64,000 nucleotides of DNA from Streptomyces scopuliridis RB72 (GTDB lineage: Bacteria > Actinomycetota > Actinomycetes > Streptomycetales > Streptomycetaceae), in NCBI RefSeq assembly GCF_000718095.1, contig NZ_JOEI01000002.1, forward strand, positions 372,001-436,000, given 5' to 3'. A program made the translations under genes and the position numbers. Positions 42,709 through 50,272 of this stretch are shown one piece after another; position 1 is the stretch's first letter; each line of letters begins with the position of its first letter. The notes beneath the pieces are model-generated. The model was not told the origin of the DNA. It saw only the letters and a list, made by a program, of their open reading frames with translations, and searched no databases.

Positions 42709-43767
42709 TCAACGGCCCTGCAGCGCCTTGACGTTGTTGCCGAACGTCCAGCCCTTCGACCCGTCCCAGTTGAGCGACCAGGTCATCAGACCCTTCAGCC
42801 CGTTGCCGTAGGTGTGCCAGGCCTGCGACACCAGATTCGGCGCCATATACCCGCCCCCGGCGCCCGGTTGGGCGGGCAGTCCCGGCACCTGCTTGTCATA
42901 GGGGACCTTGATCGTGGTGCCCTGGACGACCAGCCCCCTGTTGAGACAGTCCGTCTGCGCGGTGAACCCCTGGACCGTACCGGCGGAGTACGAGTCGCCG
43001 GAGCAGCCGTACATGCTGCCGTTGTAGTACTGCATGTTGAGCCACCAGAGCCGGCCGTTGTCGGCGTACTTCTTCACGATGGGCAGATACGCGCCCCAGA
43101 TCGAGCCGTACGCCACACTGCCCCCGGTGACATAGGCCGTCTCGGGCGCCATCGTCAGACCGAAGTTCGAGGGCATCTGGGCCAGTACGCCGTCGATGAT
43201 GCGGATGAGGTTGGCCTGCGAGGCGGACAGTGTGTTGATGTTGCCGCTGCCCACGAGCCCGGTCTCGATGTCGATGTCGATGCCGTCGAAGTTGTACTTC
43301 TTCAGGATCGGCACCACCGTCGCGATGAACCGGTCGGCGACGGCGCTGGAGCTGAGGTCGATCCCGGCCGCCGCGCCGCCGATGGACATCAGGGTCGTGA
43401 GACCGGACGCCTTCGCCTGGCACATCTCGGCCGGGGTCGCGACCTTCACTGTCGCGTCCATCCCCTCCTCCCACAGGACGGTGCCGTCCGAGCGGATGAC
43501 CGGGAACGCCGCGTTGATCACGTTGTAACCGTGGTCGCGGATACGGGCATCCGTGATCGGAATCCATCCGAGCGGCGGATGTACGCCGTTCGCCGCGCCG
43601 TCCCAGTTCTCCCAGTAGCCCTGGAGCACCTTGCCGGTGGGCTTCGACTTGACCGCGCAGGTGTCGGCGGCCGGAGCGGCGCCGGGCGCCGCCGCGGCGA
43701 CCAGCGTCTGCATGACGAAGGCCATGGCGAGGCCGACCCCCAGCACGCGCGATATTCGGCGGATCAT
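42709..43767 (-). CDS. Secreted chitinase, family GH18
   Basis: 352 residues; the ATG at 43767 has GGGAG 6 bp before it. Signal peptide MIRRISRVLGVGLAMAFVMQ to an APAADT-type cut. The GH18 barrel has LQGYWENWDGAAN, the SxGG motif LMSIGGAAAG, and the catalytic DxxDxDxE as FDGIDIDIETG with Glu as proton donor. Later strands include MQYYNGSMYGCSGD and LMTWSLNWDGSKGW. It hydrolyses chitin. There is no chitin-binding or FnIII module, so it probably works on soluble or accessible chains. Three DasR-like sites lie upstream. Confidence 0.92.
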   Translation of the reverse strand: MIRRISRVLGVGLAMAFVMQTLVAAAAPGAAPAADTCAVKSKPTGKVLQGYWENWDGAANGVHPPLGWIPITDARIRDHGYNVINAAFPVIRSDGTVLWEEGMDATVKVATPAEMCQAKASGLTTLMSIGGAAAGIDLSSSAVADRFIATVVPILKKYNFDGIDIDIETGLVGSGNINTLSASQANLIRIIDGVLAQMPSNFGLTMAPETAYVTGGSVAYGSIWGAYLPIVKKYADNGRLWWLNMQYYNGSMYGCSGDSYSAGTVQGFTAQTDCLNRGLVVQGTTIKVPYDKQVPGLPAQPGAGGGYMAPNLVSQAWHTYGNGLKGLMTWSLNWDGSKGWTFGNNVKALQGR

Positions 43768-43856
43768 GCTGTGCTCCCTTCCGACCATGCCCGCCCGCGA
43801 CCGCGTCGGTGCGGCGGACTGGGAACGTACGCCGGGTAGTTGGGGGAACCGTAGAG

Positions 43857-43904
43857 TGGTCCAGACCTGCCGTCAATAGGTCTGGACCAACCAGGTCTGG
43901 ACCA
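43857..43904. promoter_or_regulatory. Three DasR-like operator copies before the chitinase gene
   Basis: tggtccagacct at 43857-43868 and two direct copies of aggtctggacca at 43878-43889 and 43893-43904 (the same 12-mer in opposite orientation). They resemble the dre core TGGTCTAGACCA bound by DasR, the GlcNAc-responsive repressor of chitin genes, and the 12-bp direct repeats known from Streptomyces chitinase promoters. They lie 90-137 bp before the chitinase start. Confidence 0.65.
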
Positions 43905-44134
43905 ATTGACCGCATGCCCCATCCGTCACATGCCTATCGGCCACGGCGTTTCGGCCATCACCGTATCCGTACCCGGTCCGCACGCCCCAAGGGTGGATGC
44001 ATCACGCACGTTGCGTATATCGCGCTCCCCTGCGAAATCCGTCCCGTCTCAAACACGTGCGTTCGATATCGCGCTCCCGTCGTTGACCACGGTGAACCTG
44101 AGCAGACTCCAACGACCGTGCAGAAGGAGTGCAG
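43905..44134. promoter_or_regulatory. Intergenic region with a 13-bp direct repeat before the truncated exporter gene
   Basis: No gene is supported here. The 13-mer atatcgcgctccc occurs at 44017-44029 and 44066-44078, 49 bp apart, each preceded by a tgcgt-like stretch. A ribosome site AAGGAG (44124-44129) precedes the TTG start at 44135. The paired motif suggests an activator or repressor binding twice, about five helix turns apart. Confidence 0.45.
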
Positions 44135-45649
44135 TTGACCTCAGTCGACACCAAGAACACGCGAGCCGCGCAAGCCGTCACACCGCCGCCGCCACCGCCC
44201 GCCGAGATCACCTACACGGGGGAATACTCCGTGAACCCACTCGGTGAAGTCTCCTTCCGCAAGCTGTGTGCCCAGCTTCCGTCGGTCCTGCGCCGCATCA
44301 CCCGGATGTCCTGGGACATCGATCGCCGGGCCGTACTGCTGCTCGTGGCCTGCCAGTTGGTCACCGGCGTGGCCGCGGCGGTGCTGCTGACCGCCACCGC
44401 CGGGGCGATGCGTCCCATCCTGGCCGGCGGCGCCATCACGGACCGGCTGCACCAGGCCCTGCCGGCCCTGCTCCTCGTGGCCGGGGCGGCCGCCCTCACC
44501 CGCGCCGCCGGCGCCCTCGCCACGTACGCGTCGCGGCGGATCACACCCAAGCTCACGACCGCGACGGACACCGCCCTCGTGGAGGCGGTCTGCCGGGTCG
44601 AAGCGGCGGCCTACGCGGTGGACGGGTTCGCCGACCGGCAGGAGGCCGCGGAGATGGGCGTGCTCCGCACCCATGTGATGGTCACCGACGCACAACGCTT
44701 CATGTCGGCGCTGATCAGGATGGTCACGGCGGGCGGTGTGCTGTCGGTCCTGAACGTACTGATGCTGCCGCTGCTTCTCCTCGCGGTGCTCCCGGCCGGC
44801 ATCGGAGCGGTGCTCACCGCCCGCGTCGACTACGAGATCCACTACGCGAACATCGCCGACCGCAACGTACGGGGCATGATGCGGTGGTGGTCGACAACGC
44901 CCAAGTACGGCGACGAGGTCCGTGCCAACGGCATGACCGACTACCTGCTGTACTGGTACCGGTCCCTGTCGCAACGCGTCGACCGGCGCACACTCGCCGC
45001 GGCTCCACGGACGCTGCGCATCGCGTTGGTGTCGTCGTTCACCGGCGGAGTGTTCCTCGTCGCCACCTGGGCGGCCCTCGCCTGGCTGGCCGTGACGGGC
45101 CGGGTCGCGCTCGCCATCGCCGCCACCGCGGTCGTCGCCGTGCAGACCACGCTGGCCGCGCTGTCGCAGGTCATTGTGAACGGGGCCGCGGTGTTCCATA
45201 CGAGCCTCTACCTGAGCGACATGCAGGCGTTCCTCGACGACGCCGGCGAACGGGCGCCCCAGCGCGGCGAACTGGCCGTGAGCGCACCGGTGGAGGAGAT
45301 CCGGCTGACAGAGGTCACCTACCAGTACCCGGGGAAGGACAGGCCGGCCGTCGACGGTGTCTCCCTCACCCTGCGACGTGGGGAGATCGTCGCGATCGTC
45401 GGGGTGAACGGCTCGGGCAAGTCCACTCTCACCCGTCTCATCACCGGCATCTACCTCGCCGACAACGGCCGGGTGACCTGGAACGGCGCGGATACCGCAA
45501 GCGGCATCGCTCCTGGGCAACACCAGCCCCAAGAGCAACCGCCGGGCACTGGACGTGGCCGTGGCATCCTCAGGGACCGAGACCCTGCTCACGGTCCTGC
45601 CCGCGTTGGCGCAGGCCCTGGACCGCCACCCCGTCCCGATCGACTATGA
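44135..45649 (+). pseudogene. ABC exporter truncated after Walker A
   Basis: Starts at TTG 44135, 5 bp after AAGGAG; a GTG overlapping the ribosome site is less likely. Residues about 1-350 are a normal exporter membrane domain (six helices, e.g. RRAVLLLVACQLVTGVAAAV). The ATPase domain begins at about 388 (IRLTEVTYQYPGKDRPAVDG) and keeps Walker A VGVNGSGKSTLTRLITGIY. After GRVTWNGADTA (near 45,490) recognisable homology stops: the Q-loop, LSGGQ and Walker B are missing, and the frame runs to a stop at 45649 through Pro/Gly/Arg-rich shadow sequence. The product could not hydrolyse ATP. The next gene begins inside the same stretch, so a deletion or insertion joined two genes. Confidence 0.8.
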
Positions 45650-46790
45650 CCGCCGCCGCAGACTCTTCAGCCCCGACAGCGTCCACTTCGATCACATCGC
45701 CTACCAGGCGCTCTGCCGACGCCACGGCTGGCGGATGCAGGCTCCCGTCCAGATCAAGCGCCTGCACTGGCACCTGGCACGACTCCTGCTGGGCGCAGAT
45801 CCCGGAGCCGCCTCACGCACACCCGCCGGACACCTGGCTTTCCACTATCGGCTCCACCCCGACCTGCATGAGCTCCTGCGCGATCAGGCAGCCGCGAATC
45901 TGAGAGCCCACGGCATCGACGAGCCCGTGACCTGGGATCCACCGCCAGACTGGATCACGGATCCCGTCCTTCCACCTGGTCCCGAGACGATCAAACGCAG
46001 CCAGCTCGCGCAGCATGCCGCGGACGGACCAGAGCCGGCCGAGCTCGGCCGCCTGCTCGGCCTGGACGACGCTCGTCTCCTCCTCGCGATCGAGACGTTC
46101 GGCACCACCGCACCGCAACCCCGCCAGCAGCGGCCGCCTGCCCCGGGTCGGCGCACCCCGCGGCAGGGAGCCCTGGCCCCGCAAAGCCTTCAACGGCTCT
46201 ACCAGGAGCAGAAGTTGTTGCAGCACCAAATTGCCGAGCTGGCAGGATGCAGCATCAACACCGTCCGGCAGGCACTCGACGAAGCGGGCATCCAGATCCG
46301 CACACGCCGCCCAGTCGGCCACCTTGAGAAAACCATCTCCCGCGCCTGGCTGGAGAAGGAGTACCCCCACAAGGGACGCTCGTCGCCCGACATCGCGCGC
46401 GAACTGGGCGTCGGCAAGAACGATGTGATGCGGCTGGTGAACAAGTGGGGCATCCCCCGACACCCCACCAGTCAGTTCACCAATCCTTTTGCATCACTCG
46501 ACACCGAGCTGTCGCCCGCGATGCACGCCGTCAGCCGGACGAAGAACTGCGTCCAGCGCCTACGGCACCTCACCGTGACCTCCAGACACAGCACTCTCCA
46601 GGACGCCGCTGACGAACTCAGCGTCACCTGGAGCACTCTCAAATACCAACTGAAGCGGATCGAGGAAACGGCGGGCTTCACCATCATCGACATCCGACGG
46701 TCCCGGCCCCTCACCATCACGGAAGACGGACGTCGCTTCCTCGACGAAGCCATGCATCTCCTCTCCCTGCTCGATAACCGCGCAGCGTGA
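45555..46790 (+). CDS. 5'-truncated multi-HTH protein, mobile-element type
   Basis: 411 residues from the GTG at 45555. The same frame is open back to 45477 and reads a plausible continuation (ASLLGNTSPKSNRRALDVAV), so the true N-terminus was probably lost at the junction near 45,490. Three helix-turn-helix segments are visible: QHQIAELAGCSINTVRQALD (about 224-243), PDIARELGVGKNDVMRLVNK (about 275-294) and a LysR-like winged helix SRHSTLQDAADELSVTWSTL with ITEDGRRFLDEA near the end. The arrangement recalls C-terminal parts of TniQ/TnsD-type targeting proteins, but this is only a resemblance. GC content is lower than in the flanks. Confidence 0.55.
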   Translation: MAVASSGTETLLTVLPALAQALDRHPVPIDYDRRRRLFSPDSVHFDHIAYQALCRRHGWRMQAPVQIKRLHWHLARLLLGADPGAASRTPAGHLAFHYRLHPDLHELLRDQAAANLRAHGIDEPVTWDPPPDWITDPVLPPGPETIKRSQLAQHAADGPEPAELGRLLGLDDARLLLAIETFGTTAPQPRQQRPPAPGRRTPRQGALAPQSLQRLYQEQKLLQHQIAELAGCSINTVRQALDEAGIQIRTRRPVGHLEKTISRAWLEKEYPHKGRSSPDIARELGVGKNDVMRLVNKWGIPRHPTSQFTNPFASLDTELSPAMHAVSRTKNCVQRLRHLTVTSRHSTLQDAADELSVTWSTLKYQLKRIEETAGFTIIDIRRSRPLTITEDGRRFLDEAMHLLSLLDNRAA

Positions 46791-46906
46791 CCGCTGCACA
46801 CCGCCAGGAGCAGGAGGATGCCCAATTCCAGACGATGCGATCAGTGCGCACTGCTCTCGGACCACGAGAGTCTGGACTGGGTCTCCCGTCTGATGCGGAC
46901 AGCAGG

Positions 46907-47560
46907 TCAGTTCGTCACAGCCGATGAGGGGACGCGAGGGACTGCGGAGTTGGGGTCGAAGCCTTCGAACGCCAGTCCAATGACGAAGCCCGCCACCTCC
47001 TCCAGCTGGAGGACGCGATCCAGCGCCCCAAGAATCGCTGGCGTCCCGCCGACATCGCGCACCAACTCGCCGACGACATGCAGTGCCGCAGAATCGTCGC
47101 CGCACATCGCCACAGTCACGCCGGACCGGCCACTCTCGGGAGAGCTCGTCCACTGGTCAGCGGGAAAGAGATGGAATGCCTTGACAACATGAGCTCCCGG
47201 AGCAAGTCCGGCGATCCGCCTCGCCATCGACTCGCCGTGCTCGGTGAGCAGAACGCCGACACCATGCGCGACAGCGTTCGTGGGATCGATCAACGGCATC
47301 CCCTCAAGCACGCCGTCGGACGCGCCCACCAAGCCCAGCATGTCCTCGACGCCGTCCCAGGACACGGCGAGGAGCACCGCATCACGCCCGATGACCGCCT
47401 CACGCGGCGCGACGGCGAGCACTCCGTGCCCCAACCGCTCAGCAAGCTTCTCCGCCTTGACCTGCGACCGCCCGCCGATCGCCACCTCGTGCCCTGCGCG
47501 TGACCAGCCCTCACCCAAGGCCGCCGCCAGCGTCCCTGTTCCCAGGATCCCGATGCGCAT
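46907..47560 (-). CDS. F420-dependent NADP reductase-like NAD(P)-binding protein
   Basis: 217 residues; GAGGAAG precedes the ATG at 47560. N-terminal Rossmann motif MRIGILGTGTLAAALGEGWS, then VAIGGRSQVKAEKLAERL with basic residues for an NADP phosphate, and VLLAVSWDGVEDML. GAHVVKAFHLFPADQW resembles the NPNG/KAFN region of the FNO-like family (F420H2:NADP oxidoreductase-related; PF03807 type). Many family members are reductases of unknown substrate. It is divergent from an HxlR regulator, a pairing typical of redox/electrophile-responsive genes. Confidence 0.8.
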   Translation of the reverse strand: MRIGILGTGTLAAALGEGWSRAGHEVAIGGRSQVKAEKLAERLGHGVLAVAPREAVIGRDAVLLAVSWDGVEDMLGLVGASDGVLEGMPLIDPTNAVAHGVGVLLTEHGESMARRIAGLAPGAHVVKAFHLFPADQWTSSPESGRSGVTVAMCGDDSAALHVVGELVRDVGGTPAILGALDRVLQLEEVAGFVIGLAFEGFDPNSAVPRVPSSAVTN

Positions 47561-47612
47561 CGTCGCTTCCTCTCAAGTGGCAGTCAGATTGGGCAGTCAC
47601 ATTAGGGAAGGT

Positions 47613-47636
47613 GTTACGCACCGAACGGTGCGCAAC
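47613..47636. promoter_or_regulatory. HxlR-type operator between divergent genes
   Basis: cgcaccg-aa-cggtgcg at 47617-47632 is a perfect 7-2-7 inverted repeat, extended by gtta/caac outside with one mismatch. It lies between the reductase-like gene and the HxlR gene and ends 9 bp before the latter's first ATG. Confidence 0.55.
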
Positions 47637-47645
47637 GACCACGCG

Positions 47646-48077
47646 ATGATGGGCGACGAGATGACTGATCACGAATGCCACTGCTACGAGTTGGTCGCTG
47701 ACTGCCGTCTGCGCGCGGCCACCGATCTCTTCGCCCACACATGGGATCCCGTTGTGCTGGCGGCTCTTCGCACGGGCCCGCGTCGACGCCGCGAGCTGCG
47801 CGCCACGATCGGCGGCATCAGCGACAAGGTCCTGACCGACACCCTGCATCGTTTGCTCTCCAGCGGCCTGGTCGACCGCCACGCACACGCCGAAGCGCCA
47901 CCTCGCGTCGAATACAGCCTCACAAGCCTGGGGCAGAGCCTCGTCGAGGGTCCCATGATGGCGCTCGGACGCTGGGCAATCGAGCACGGTGACGAGCTTC
48001 TCGAAGCCCAGGAGAACGCGGCACGGAGACCATCCGACTCGGCGGCGCCCCCGTCAGAGACGCAACGAGCCGGATGA
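47646..48077 (+). CDS. HxlR family transcriptional regulator
   Basis: 143 residues from the first of tandem ATGs; 47649 and 47661 are also possible, and no strong ribosome site decides. HxlR winged helix: DLFAHTWDPVVLAALRTGPR, RRRELRATIGGISDKVLTDT and LHRLLSSGLVDRHAHAEAPP. The N-terminal HECHCYELVADC holds three Cys; HxlR proteins such as HypR and YodB sense disulfide stress or quinones through an N-terminal Cys. It probably represses itself and the divergent reductase through the palindrome at 47613. Confidence 0.88.
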   Translation: MMGDEMTDHECHCYELVADCRLRAATDLFAHTWDPVVLAALRTGPRRRRELRATIGGISDKVLTDTLHRLLSSGLVDRHAHAEAPPRVEYSLTSLGQSLVEGPMMALGRWAIEHGDELLEAQENAARRPSDSAAPPSETQRAG

Positions 48078-48161
48078 ATACCCTCTGGCAAGCCTTTCTG
48101 GCGTTCCCACAGGTCACGCCAACACGAGGCACTGCTTGACCTACTCCACAACGAGCACGTC

Positions 48162-49067
48162 ATGGAAACCCAGTTGCCCGATCCGAACGCCGCTGACAAT
48201 GTCCCGGCCATGCCTACCTTCTCCGCGCACGACGGGACCAAGCTCGCCTATCACGTGTTCGGAGACGGCCCTCCGGTGGTCTGCCTCCCCGGAGGCCCGA
48301 CGGATTCCGCTTACCTCGGCGACCTCGGCGGCCTCTCCGCCCACCGGCAGCTGATCAGGCTGGACCTCCGGGGCACCGGCCAGTCCGCGACACCACAGGA
48401 CACCGCCTCCTGCCGCTGCGACCGGCTCGTCGACGACGTCGAGGCCCTGCGCGATCACCTTGGCCTCGCCCAGATGGATCTGCTCGCGCACTCCGCCGGC
48501 GCCAATCTGGCCACGCTCTACGTGAGCCGCCACCCCGAAAACGTCAGCAAGCTCGCGCTGATCACGCCAAGCGTCAGGGCTGTGGGCCTCACGATCACAG
48601 GAGACCTCCGGCTGAAGACCGCACAACTCCGCCGGAACGAACCGTGGTTCCCACAGGCGTTCGCGGCCCTGGAAGCGATCGTGGCGGGCAAGGCCACCGC
48701 CGACAGCTGGAATGCCATCGCACCGTTCTCCTACGGCCGCTGGGACCAGGCGGCCCAGGCGCATCAGGCCGCCGGGGACGAGCGGATGAACCCGGAGATC
48801 GTCGCTGCCTTCGGCGCCGAAGGCGCTTTCACCCCGGACACCACCCGCACCGCACTCGCCCAGTTCACCCCGCCGGTCCTCCTCCTGGCCGGTGAAGCCG
48901 ACCTCGGAGCCCCTCCCCACACCATGGCCGAGTTCGCGGACCTCTTCCCGAACGCCGAACTCGTCGTCCAGCCCGGCGCCGGACACTACCCGTGGCTCGA
49001 CGACGCCGACCAGTTCGTGGCGACCACCGCAGCTTTCCTGGGACACATCACCGCCCCGTCGTCATAA
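48162..49067 (+). CDS. Alpha/beta hydrolase
   Basis: 301 residues from ATG 48162; an ATG at 48210 (MPTFSAHDGT) is equally possible since neither has a good ribosome site. Fold markers: VVCLPGGPTDSAYLGD (oxyanion loop), LDLRGTGQS, nucleophile elbow LLAHSAGANLATLY (Ala replaces the first Gly of GxSxG), the Asp in LAGEADLGAPPH and the His in VQPGAGHYPWLDD. It resembles proline iminopeptidase-like and haloperoxidase-like hydrolases; substrate unknown. It lies 84 bp after hxlR and may be co-transcribed. Confidence 0.85.
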   Translation: METQLPDPNAADNVPAMPTFSAHDGTKLAYHVFGDGPPVVCLPGGPTDSAYLGDLGGLSAHRQLIRLDLRGTGQSATPQDTASCRCDRLVDDVEALRDHLGLAQMDLLAHSAGANLATLYVSRHPENVSKLALITPSVRAVGLTITGDLRLKTAQLRRNEPWFPQAFAALEAIVAGKATADSWNAIAPFSYGRWDQAAQAHQAAGDERMNPEIVAAFGAEGAFTPDTTRTALAQFTPPVLLLAGEADLGAPPHTMAEFADLFPNAELVVQPGAGHYPWLDDADQFVATTAAFLGHITAPSS

Positions 49068-49600
49068 CCCCAGCCGTGGACGTTCCCCGGACGAAACCAC
49101 GTGGCACAACGGAAAGTAACCGCCCTCGCCGACCACCAGGCACCGGATTGCTCACCATGCACCGACGCGGCCAGTGCTCACGACATCCGGATTCCGGCGT
49201 TTCCGCAGGGCCCAGTGCTAACGATCAAGGGGAACCTACACCCCGCCCCCACCACAGCGGGGGCGGGGCACCGGCACGGCGCGGCGGCCGGCCGACGCCC
49301 GCGCGCCGGCCCGCGACCAGCCGCTCAGCAGCAGGGCGACGACGAGGGCGATACCGAACGCGAGGCGCGGGTCCATGAGGCCCCTGGCGCTGACGCTGCT
49401 GATACCGCTGTCGGCCTGGTGGCTGACGCTGCACACGGCCACGGCCACGGCCGCGGCGGTCGATCTGGCGGGCCTCGGCGGCCTGCGGTCGTGCCGGGCG
49501 TCGCCGGGCAGGCGGGACTTTGAAGACAGGCCCGAGGTCCGCCGTCTTCGGTCTTACGACCTACAGCGGCGGTACTTGAGTACAGGACGGGCTTCTCCCG
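49068..49600. other. 533-bp region without a supported gene
   Basis: Contains a perfect 10-bp stem hairpin (49242-49251 with 49260-49269), probably the terminator of the hydrolase genes. Also present are a short hydrophobic frame on the plus strand at 49375 (MRPLALTLLIPLSAWWLTL) and an overlapping antisense one from about 49374 (MDPRLAFGIALVVALLLSGW). Neither has a ribosome site or a credible length. A palindrome gtact-tg-agtac is at 49572-49583. It looks like a degraded boundary of the accessory stretch. Confidence 0.5.
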
Positions 49601-50272
49601 TCATTGCCTCGCCATCACCTCGTTCACCAGGTCGAGAGCGAGGTCGCGCGTGTGGTGCACCGGGAGGTGGACATCGGTGTACCACTCCTCGGTGGCCTCG
49701 GGGTGCGGTCCCACGACCCCGACGCGGCCCGCGCCGAACGGTGCGACGAGCGCGGCGACCGTGCCATTGGGGTAGGTGGCCAGGACCGTGGCGTCCGCGC
49801 CGTTGTCGAGGAGGAAGAGGGGTCCGTCCTGGAAGAAGAGGGTGCGTGGCCGGCCGCGCCATCGCACCTCGACCAGTGTGTCGTTGTCGTCGTGGACCGT
49901 TGAGCCGGCCGAGGAGTTGTACTGGTCGGTGTCGCCCGGCAGCAGAGCGAACCCCGGGGTGGCCCCGGCCAGATAGCCGCCGAGGCAGAAGCCCAGATAA
50001 CACCCCCCGCCCCGGACGTACGCACGGACGGCGCCGCGCTGTCGCTCCAGTTGCCGGTAGCCGTGCGACAACGTCCCGCCGCCCGGCTGCGCGTACACCC
50101 GCGCGCGGGCCAACGACTCTGCCGACAGGGGCAGTTCCTCGTCCGGACCGGTGTAGCGGACATCCAGGCCCCAGGGGCCGGCGGCGAGCAGCACGGCCAC
50201 GGCCTCCGGGCAGCCGGGCCTGGCGGCGGGCCCTCGGTAGACGAGGGCCCGGTCCGGTCCGGCGGGTGTCAT
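49601..50272 (-). CDS. BPL_N / class I amidotransferase-like protein coupled to the NRPS
   Basis: 223 residues; its ATG at 50272 overlaps the stop of the NRPS-like gene (ATGA). The fold matches the biotin-protein-ligase N-terminal (BPL_N) class of glutamine-amidotransferase-like proteins: ARVYAQPGGGTLSHGYRQLE, the presumed nucleophile in GGGCYLGFCLGGYLAGATPG, FFQDGPLFLLDNG and the His in GVVGPHPEATEEWY. The C-terminal helix LALDLVNEVMARQ completes it. Reaction unknown. The strict coupling to a Pls-type synthetase suggests it acts on that enzyme's product or supplies or removes an amide. Confidence 0.8.
   Translation of the reverse strand: MTPAGPDRALVYRGPAARPGCPEAVAVLLAAGPWGLDVRYTGPDEELPLSAESLARARVYAQPGGGTLSHGYRQLERQRGAVRAYVRGGGCYLGFCLGGYLAGATPGFALLPGDTDQYNSSAGSTVHDDNDTLVEVRWRGRPRTLFFQDGPLFLLDNGADATVLATYPNGTVAALVAPFGAGRVGVVGPHPEATEEWYTDVHLPVHHTRDLALDLVNEVMARQ

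Noticed and set aside
46818..46905. Short plus-strand frame with AGGAG and a CDQC motif after the HTH gene
   Set aside because: It continues only as sequence antisense to the F420 reductase-like gene. At most it is a remnant of a lost gene's first 30 codons.
45470..49100. A tRNA-flanked integrative element with attachment sites
   Set aside because: No tRNA, integrase or flanking direct repeat was found around the accessory stretch, so no att sites can be named.
49236..49448. Small hydrophobic minus-strand frame (MDPRLAFGIALVVALLLSGW)
   Set aside because: No ribosome site, an overlapping equally hydrophobic plus-strand frame, and an end running into the terminator hairpin. Coding status cannot be supported.
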